From PNKC01 sp039917655 (GTDB taxonomy: Bacteria; Chloroflexota; Dehalococcoidia; Tepidiformales; Tepidiformaceae): a DNA stretch of 11,366 nucleotides. This document shows, piece by piece, positions 6,481 to 11,366 of the stretch; the stretch's first letter is position 1; each line of letters starts with the position of its first letter. Both the position numbers and the translations under genes were made by a program. The stretch spans positions 1-11,366 of the forward strand of contig JBDSJC010000088.1 in NCBI GenBank assembly GCA_039917655.1, read 5' to 3'. Under the pieces are notes generated by a model that was not told the origin of the DNA, made no database searches, and saw only the letters and a list, made by a program, of their open reading frames with translations.

Positions 6481-8184
6481 TTACGCCTTGTCGCGCCAGG
6501 CCTTCATCAGGTGGGTGTACGGGAACCAGACGGTGGGCCGGAAGTTCTGGAGGTCGGGGTTCCAGAAATAGGTCCGCGTGTCCGTGTTGAAGTAGATCTC
6601 GTACTGCTCTTCGCCGACCAGTTCTTCGATCTGCTTGACGGTCTGCAGGCGCTCCTCCAGCTTGAGTTGGGCGCGCTGCTTGTCCATCAGGTCCTCGAGC
6701 TTCGGGTCGTTCACGTAGCTCAGGTTGATGCGGCCACGCTTCGGCTTCATGGTGAAGCGTTCGGTGACGAAGTCCAGGTAGTACGAAACCGCGCGCGGGC
6801 TATGGCCCATGCCTTCGTAGTTGCCCTGGTAGGTGGTGGGGAGGTAGGCGGTGGCGTACGCCTGGGTATTATCGGTGATGTTGATGCCGATCTGCTTCAA
6901 CTGGTTTTGCGACAACGTGGCAATGTCCAGGTATTCCTGGCCATAGGCCGTGATGTCGGCGTGGCTCCAGGTGGTGTCGATCGTCTTGCCTTCGCCGATG
7001 GCCGCGGCCATCAGCTTCTTCGCTTCGGCGATGTTCTTCTGCCAGTACTTGCCCGATGGAAGGTCCTTCGTCTGCCGGGCGAACGGGTAGCCAACGTAGT
7101 ACAGCTGATCGGGCACCCCCTCGCCCTTGGAGATCGCGTCGCTGATCGCCTTGCGGTCCAAAGCCATGCTGATCGCCTGGCGCACACGCCTGTCGTTGAA
7201 GGGAGGCTTGTCCGTGCGCAGGTAGATGTAGCCGCCGATGCCCTGGGTCTCTTCAAACTTGGCGTCCGGGCGCTGCTTCTTCGTCTGGTCGCGCGGGTCC
7301 GGGAGCATGAGCCAGCTGAGATCCACCTGCTTCGAGGAAAAGTCCGCCACGCGTTTCGCCGGGTCGGTGACGCCGAACATCTTTACTTCGTCGAAATACG
7401 GATACGGCTTGTCGAAGTAGTCCGGGTTCTTCTTGAAGCCCAGGCTGACGCCGGCCTGGGTATCGGTGTGCAGGAACGGGCCGCTGCCGAGCATCTTGGT
7501 CGTCGCGTCAGCCGATTCCGCATGTTCCTTCGGCGATATCCACGAGCCGAGGTTTCCGCCGAGGAACGCGATTGTGTCTGCGTACGGAGTCTTGGTCGTG
7601 ATCTTGAACGTTTGAGCGTCCGGCATCTCCATCTTGTCGATGAACTGCAGCCCGGTCTTGTGCACAGACTTTTCGAAGTTCAGGTAGCGGTCGAAGGCGT
7701 AGCGAATGTCTTCCGAGGTGACCGCGCGGCCGTTGTGGAACTTGGCGTTCGGCTTGATCTTGAACGTGTACGTCAATGGGTCCGGCTGCTCGGGCAGCTT
7801 CTCCGCCAGGTCCGGCTCCATCGTGTTGTCCGCGGGAGCAACGTCTGGCGTGCCCGCCTTGAAGCGAAGCAGCTTGCTGTAACTCATGCCGTTCACGTAC
7901 GCCGTCTGGAACGACGTCACGGTGTACGGGTCGAGCAAGGGAGGGACGGCGGGCAGCGTTACGGTGAGCGTGCCACCCGGCTTCGGGGTCTTGGCCGCCG
8001 CCGAAGGCGAAGCGACAGCTCCCGCTGTCCCGCTGGCCTTGACGGTCGGCTTGGACGTGCTGTCATCGTCGCCGCAGCCGACCAGTGCGAACGCGCCCGC
8101 GCCAACGCCAGCGAGGGCGGCCCCGCGGATAGTCGTGCGGCGGCTGACCTTGCGGCGCAGCCAGTAGTTCGAGTTTTCTTCCAT
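6481..8184 (-). CDS. Peptide/nickel-type ABC transporter substrate-binding lipoprotein (SBP family 5)
   Basis: This 567-residue extracytoplasmic solute-binding protein belongs to the DppA/OppA family. The N-terminus has a twin-arginine motif SRRTTIR (14-20), a hydrophobic stretch (21-36) and a lipobox LVGC (34-37) with Cys37 as the lipid-anchored residue, so it looks like a Tat-exported lipoprotein. A Ser/Thr/Ala/Pro-rich linker (41-66) follows. The family-5 signature runs from PDLAEKLPEQPDPLTYTFKI (124-143) through KFHNGRAVTSEDIRYAFDR (148-166). The ATG at 8184 is chosen because GAGGGGGAAG at 8194-8203 is a good ribosome binding site; a TTG at 8205 in the same frame would place that site inside the coding region. 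It lies 54 bases after the permease C gene, with no terminator between. The solute is probably an oligopeptide but cannot be fixed from sequence alone. Confidence 0.93.
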   Translation of the reverse strand: MEENSNYWLRRKVSRRTTIRGAALAGVGAGAFALVGCGDDDSTSKPTVKASGTAGAVASPSAAAKTPKPGGTLTVTLPAVPPLLDPYTVTSFQTAYVNGMSYSKLLRFKAGTPDVAPADNTMEPDLAEKLPEQPDPLTYTFKIKPNAKFHNGRAVTSEDIRYAFDRYLNFEKSVHKTGLQFIDKMEMPDAQTFKITTKTPYADTIAFLGGNLGSWISPKEHAESADATTKMLGSGPFLHTDTQAGVSLGFKKNPDYFDKPYPYFDEVKMFGVTDPAKRVADFSSKQVDLSWLMLPDPRDQTKKQRPDAKFEETQGIGGYIYLRTDKPPFNDRRVRQAISMALDRKAISDAISKGEGVPDQLYYVGYPFARQTKDLPSGKYWQKNIAEAKKLMAAAIGEGKTIDTTWSHADITAYGQEYLDIATLSQNQLKQIGINITDNTQAYATAYLPTTYQGNYEGMGHSPRAVSYYLDFVTERFTMKPKRGRINLSYVNDPKLEDLMDKQRAQLKLEERLQTVKQIEELVGEEQYEIYFNTDTRTYFWNPDLQNFRPTVWFPYTHLMKAWRDKA

Positions 8185-8238
8185 AGTTGTATTCTTCCCC
8201 CTCAAAACGCCTCTAGGGCGCAGTGGTTCCCTGTGGTA

Positions 8239-9162
8239 TTACGATCCTTGCCGCAGTCTCGGATCCAGAACGTCTCTCAGCGCATCACCGAACAGGTTAA
8301 AGCTCAAGACGGCGAGGCTAATCGCGAGGCCGGGCATGAACGCCGTCCACCACGCCTGCTGCCAGTGCGCACGGGTGTCCTGCAGCATCGCGCCCCAACT
8401 AGGGTGCGCCGCATCGGCGATTCCCAGGCCCAGGAAACTCAGCGCCGCCTCGGCAAGGATCGCGTTGCCGATCTGGATGCTGGCGATGACGATGATCGGC
8501 GCGACCACGTTGGGCAGGATATGTTTCATCATGATCCGCGGTGTGGTGTTGCCGATGCTCTGTGCGGCTTCGATGTACTGCAGATTGCGGATGCTGAGCA
8601 CCGCTCCCCGGACGATGCGCGCCGTGGTGGGCGCGATGATCACCCCGATCGCCAAACTAATCAAGAGGAAGGACCTCAGGCTATAGCCGCCCTGGTTGTT
8701 GAAGATCGAGAGGAAAAAGATCAGAAACACGAGAGGTGGGAACCCGAGCATGATGTCCAGCAGGCGGCCGATGATGAGGTCCGCCCAACCGCCAAGGTAG
8801 CCCCCCACCAGCCCAAGGACCGCACCGAGGAGCGTACCGACGAAGACGGCTCCAAAGCCAACGCCAAGGGATATCCGGCTTCCCACGATGACCCGGCTGA
8901 ACATGTCGCGGAAGAGGTTGTCTGTTCCCAGCGGATACGTCAGTGAAGGCGCGTGCAGGCGAGGGAAAGCCTGGTCATCCACGGGGTGAGGGGTCAACTG
9001 GCTGGCGAAGACCGCCACCAAAATCAGCAGAATGCAGACCACCCCGGCGATGGCCCCGATCGGCTTCTTCCGCGCCGTTCGCCACAGGCTCTTCATCGGC
9101 CCCTGCCGTTGGCGGAGTTCGATCACCGGGACTGGGCGCGCGCTTTCGGCGATTGAGGTCAT
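8239..9162 (-). CDS. ABC transporter permease, DppC/OppC type
   Basis: This 307-residue inner-membrane permease has a cytoplasmic N-terminus, a first helix at about 36-54 and the OppC-type signature YPLGTDNLFRDMFSRVIVG (76-94). A core of about five helices follows. The EAA loop that docks on the ATPase is EAAQSIGNTTPRIMMKHILP (198-217), and a LAEAALSFLGLG segment (237-248) and a DPRLRQ end (300-305) are also present. It pairs with the DppB-type permease encoded just upstream. Its ATG overlaps the upstream stop in a TAATG arrangement (1 shared base), which indicates translational coupling and a likely 1:1 heterodimer. It is the second gene of the operon. Confidence 0.94.
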   Translation of the reverse strand: MTSIAESARPVPVIELRQRQGPMKSLWRTARKKPIGAIAGVVCILLILVAVFASQLTPHPVDDQAFPRLHAPSLTYPLGTDNLFRDMFSRVIVGSRISLGVGFGAVFVGTLLGAVLGLVGGYLGGWADLIIGRLLDIMLGFPPLVFLIFFLSIFNNQGGYSLRSFLLISLAIGVIIAPTTARIVRGAVLSIRNLQYIEAAQSIGNTTPRIMMKHILPNVVAPIIVIASIQIGNAILAEAALSFLGLGIADAAHPSWGAMLQDTRAHWQQAWWTAFMPGLAISLAVLSFNLFGDALRDVLDPRLRQGS

Positions 9163-10109
9163 TATGAGTACCTGATCCGAGGGTCAATCCAGGCGTAGCT
9201 GAGGTCCACCAGCAGGTTGAGAAATACCAGTACCGCCGCGAACAAGAGCACCAGCCCCTGCACCTGGGAGTAATCCTTCGCCCGCACCGCGCTCAGCGTG
9301 AGCCCTCCAAGGCCGGGCAGACTGAAGATCGATTCAAGTACAACGGTGCCTCCGAAGAGCACTCCAACTTGCAGGCCGAAGAGCGTAACCACGGGGATCA
9401 TCGCGTTCCGTAGGGCGTGCCGGACGACCACTACGTTGCCCTTCAGGCCCTTGGCCCGCGCCGTGCGGATGTAGTCCTGCCGCAGCACTTCCAGCATCGA
9501 CGAGCGAGTGATGCGCGCCAGGCTGGCACTCAGGGCGAGGCCCAGTGCAATCGCCGGCAGATAGAGCTGCTCGAAGTTCTTGAACGGGTCTTCCCAGATG
9601 TTCACGTACCCTACCGGCGGGCCGTAATTCCACCACGTCGATGGGAAGACGATGAGCATTGTGCCCAGCCAGAACGCGGGAATACTGAGCCACCCGATGG
9701 TCAGAAAACGCAGCGCGTAATCCCATGCCGTGTCCTGCTTGATCGCCGAGATCACGCCGATCGGCAGGGCCAACGCCAACGCCAGGATGGTCGAAAGTAG
9801 GGTTAGCTCAATCGTCAGCGGGATGCGGTCCTTCATCTCCCCGAACACGTCTCGCTTGGTGATCAGGGACTTTCCGAAGTCGCCCTTCAACACGCCGCCC
9901 ATGTATTTGAAGTACTGAGTGACTACCGGCTGGTCGATCCCCAGCTCCCTTTCGATGGCGTCGCACTGCGATTTCTGGACGTCTGGGGTCTGAAGCACGA
10001 TGGTGCAGACGTCGCCGGGGATCAGGCGGACGGCCGAGAACACGATGATGCTGATCACCCCGAGGACAAGCAGAGAGAACAGGACACGTTTCACAACGTA
10101 CGGCGCCAT
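9162..10109 (-). CDS. ABC transporter permease, DppB/OppB type
   Basis: This 315-residue permease has the DppB-type N-terminus (VVKRVLFSLLVLGVISIIVF), six or so helices and the EAA-type loop DYIRTARAKGLKGNVVVVRH (212-231). The conserved FGGTVVLESIFSLPGLG (252-268) and a DPRIRY C-terminus (309-314) are present. The ATG at 10109 is preceded by GGAGG with a 9-base spacer. It is the first gene of the importer operon, with its promoter about 60-85 bases upstream. An oddity is two cysteines, Cys35 and Cys49, in the extracytoplasmic segment after the first helix, where related permeases generally have none that I recall. With permease C it forms the transmembrane channel; the ATPases are not encoded here. 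Confidence 0.94.
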   Translation of the reverse strand: MAPYVVKRVLFSLLVLGVISIIVFSAVRLIPGDVCTIVLQTPDVQKSQCDAIERELGIDQPVVTQYFKYMGGVLKGDFGKSLITKRDVFGEMKDRIPLTIELTLLSTILALALALPIGVISAIKQDTAWDYALRFLTIGWLSIPAFWLGTMLIVFPSTWWNYGPPVGYVNIWEDPFKNFEQLYLPAIALGLALSASLARITRSSMLEVLRQDYIRTARAKGLKGNVVVVRHALRNAMIPVVTLFGLQVGVLFGGTVVLESIFSLPGLGGLTLSAVRAKDYSQVQGLVLLFAAVLVFLNLLVDLSYAWIDPRIRYS

Positions 10110-10167
10110 AGCTCTGAGCCTCCCCCGTACCGCGCATCATCCGGCGCGCGCCCCGCGCAAGTTTCTG

Positions 10168-10196
10168 ATTATTCGGAGCAGCCGCCACTGCGTCAA
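10168..10196 (-). promoter_or_regulatory. Sigma70-type promoter of the ABC importer operon
   Basis: On the minus strand, TTGACG (positions 10196-10191) and AATAAT (10173-10168) are each 5/6 matches to the -35 and -10 consensus and are separated by exactly 17 bases. The predicted start of transcription is near 10161, giving a leader of about 50 bases before the permease B start. It lies downstream of the YchF stop (10230), so the importer can be transcribed independently of that gene. Confidence 0.65.
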
Positions 10197-10229
10197 TTCG
10201 CGTGGCGCGAACGAATCCCGCCTACCAGT

Positions 10230-11327
10230 TCATACGTTGAAGAGGATGTTCAGGATGTCTCCGTCATGCACAACGTACTGCTTGCCCTCGGTGCGCAGCA
10301 GGCCGCGCTTCTTCGCTTCCGCTTCGCTCCCCACCGCGACCAAGTCGTCGAACTTGATCACCTCGGCGCGAATGAACCCCCGGCGAAGGTCGCTGTGGAT
10401 CTTGCCAGCGGCCACCGGCGCTGTCGACCCGGCTGGCACGGTCCAGGCCCGGCACTCGTCCGGCCCCGCCGTGAGAAAGCTTATCAGCCCGAGTAATTGG
10501 TAGCTCATCCGGATCGCCCCGGCCATCCCGCTCTCGGTCACCCCGACAGACTCCCGAAACTCCGCCGCTTCGTCTTCGCCAAGGTCGTTCAGTTCCATTT
10601 CGAACTTTCCGCAGAACACCGCCACGTCGCGCGCCGTGCGCTGATGCGCCGCCCGGTAGTGCGCTTCCAGTTCAGCGCGCTTTGGCAGGTCGTCCTCGCC
10701 GACATTCACAACCACCAGAAACGGCGCCGCCGTCAAGAACTGCGAGCCTTCGAGAAGCCGCCAGTCCTCTTCCGTCAACCCCTGCTCCCGAATCGGCGCC
10801 TCCGATTCGAGTCCCGCCTTCATCCGCGTCAGCAGGTCTTTGTTGCGCTGGAGTACGTCTCGTTCGCCCGCCTTGATCGAACGCATCTCGGCCTCAATGC
10901 GCTGGAGCCGCTTTTCGATGATCGCGAGGTCTGCAAACGCCAGTTCAAGGTCCATCGTGGCGATGTCGCGCGCCGGATCGATGCTCACTTCGGGATGCGG
11001 CACCGTCTCGTCTTCGAACGCTCGCACGACGTGGATCAGCGCGTCCATCCGCGCCAGTTCGGTGATGAATTTCCCTCCCGGGCCTTCACCCTTCCCGAAC
11101 GACTCGCCAGCCGCCGGGAAGTCTACGTACTGGATCGTCGCGTAGGTCGTCTTCTTTGGGTGGTAGATCTCGCTCAGGCGGTCGACTCGTTCGTCTGGCA
11201 CGTTCACAACGCCGACGTTCGGCTGCGTGCTCGCGCTGTAGGCGCCCACCTGCGCGGTGCCGCGCGTAACCGCGTTGAAGACCGTGGTTTTGCCCGAACG
11301 GGCAAGGCCGATGATGCCAAGTTGCAT
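10230..11327 (-). CDS. ychF: YchF/OLA1-like P-loop NTPase (divergent)
   Basis: This 365-residue cytoplasmic TRAFAC-class NTPase has the YchF layout. The order is P-loop GLARSGKTT (7-15), switch region with TQPNVGVVNVPDERVDRL (34-51), G3 VDFPAAG (68-74) then GKGEGPGGKF (78-87), helical coiled-coil insertion (about 129-175), NVGE (208-211) in place of the NKxD guanine-specificity motif, and a C-terminal TGS-like domain (about 282-363). The NxxE motif agrees with the ATP preference known for YchF/OLA1, proteins that associate with ribosomes and affect stress responses. Length is normal for YchF (about 360). The P-loop and G3 differ from the usual GLPNVGKST and DIAGL, so it may be a separate YchF-like subgroup. 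The ATG at 11327 has no visible ribosome binding site. The symbol is given by family; orthology is not certain. Confidence 0.88.
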   Translation of the reverse strand: MQLGIIGLARSGKTTVFNAVTRGTAQVGAYSASTQPNVGVVNVPDERVDRLSEIYHPKKTTYATIQYVDFPAAGESFGKGEGPGGKFITELARMDALIHVVRAFEDETVPHPEVSIDPARDIATMDLELAFADLAIIEKRLQRIEAEMRSIKAGERDVLQRNKDLLTRMKAGLESEAPIREQGLTEEDWRLLEGSQFLTAAPFLVVVNVGEDDLPKRAELEAHYRAAHQRTARDVAVFCGKFEMELNDLGEDEAAEFRESVGVTESGMAGAIRMSYQLLGLISFLTAGPDECRAWTVPAGSTAPVAAGKIHSDLRRGFIRAEVIKFDDLVAVGSEAEAKKRGLLRTEGKQYVVHDGDILNILFNV

Positions 11328-11366
11328 AAATCGCAGGGTACAGGAGCAAAAGCTAAGCGCTAACGG

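Noticed and set aside
6427..8946. Very long plus-strand open frame (839 codons) opposite the importer genes
   Set aside because: It lies antisense to the SBP and permease C genes, which have clear family motifs, ribosome binding sites and terminators. Its translation is rich in Arg, Val, Leu and Asp/Glu blocks typical of the complement of GC-rich coding DNA and matches no family.
10497..11363. Plus-strand open frame (288 codons) opposite the YchF-like gene
   Set aside because: Shadow of a well-supported P-loop NTPase gene; Arg/His-rich translation with no recognisable domain.

Overview
The window is GC-rich, densely packed bacterial chromosome with no sign of phage, transposase, CRISPR, rRNA or tRNA. 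The gene families are ordinary housekeeping and transport types. The substrate-binding lipoprotein starts with a Tyr-Trp plus Ser-Arg-Arg type N-terminus, and the SBP-permease-permease set lacks ATPases. Together with the divergent YchF and the moxR-DUF58-transglutaminase cluster, this makes a member of the Chloroflexota (Dehalococcoidia or Thermomicrobia-like) my best guess. That placement is inference from sequence style, not a search result.

Layout. (1) Positions 1-526, minus strand: the N-terminal third or less of an MMPL/RND-family membrane transporter that runs off the left edge. (2) Positions 527-1256: a 730-base stretch with no convincing gene. It holds a hairpin in the MMPL leader, two near-identical palindromic operator-like sites 44 bases apart, two further dyads, and an extended -10 promoter facing right. 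(3) Positions 1257-6307, plus strand: a tight four-gene operon of a MoxR AAA+ ATPase, a DUF58 protein, a membrane-anchored transglutaminase-like protein and an O6-alkylguanine-DNA alkyltransferase (Ogt/MGMT). Gaps are 8, -13 and 13 bases. (4) Positions 6308-6480: a convergent intergenic region with a 17-bp inverted repeat of a widespread REP-like sequence and a strong bidirectional GC hairpin terminator. (5) Positions 6481-10109, minus strand: a peptide/nickel-type ABC importer (permease B, permease C, then the Tat/lipobox substrate-binding protein) with a good sigma70-type promoter and no ATPase genes. (6) Positions 10230-11327, minus strand: a YchF/OLA1-like P-loop NTPase.

How the genes fit together. 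MoxR, DUF58 and a transmembrane transglutaminase-like protein form a well-known conserved trio; MoxR is thought to act as a chaperone-like ATPase on the DUF58/VWA-type partner and the membrane protein probably works at the cell surface. Here the transglutaminase-like domain keeps the fold motifs but has Phe, Tyr and Asn at the positions of the Cys-His-Asp catalytic triad, so it is predicted to be a pseudoenzyme. This is the most interesting observation in the window. The ABC genes would import oligopeptides or a similar solute, borrowing ATPases encoded elsewhere. Apart from the pseudoenzyme and the paired operators, the region looks conventional, and I do not see a clearly new multi-gene system.
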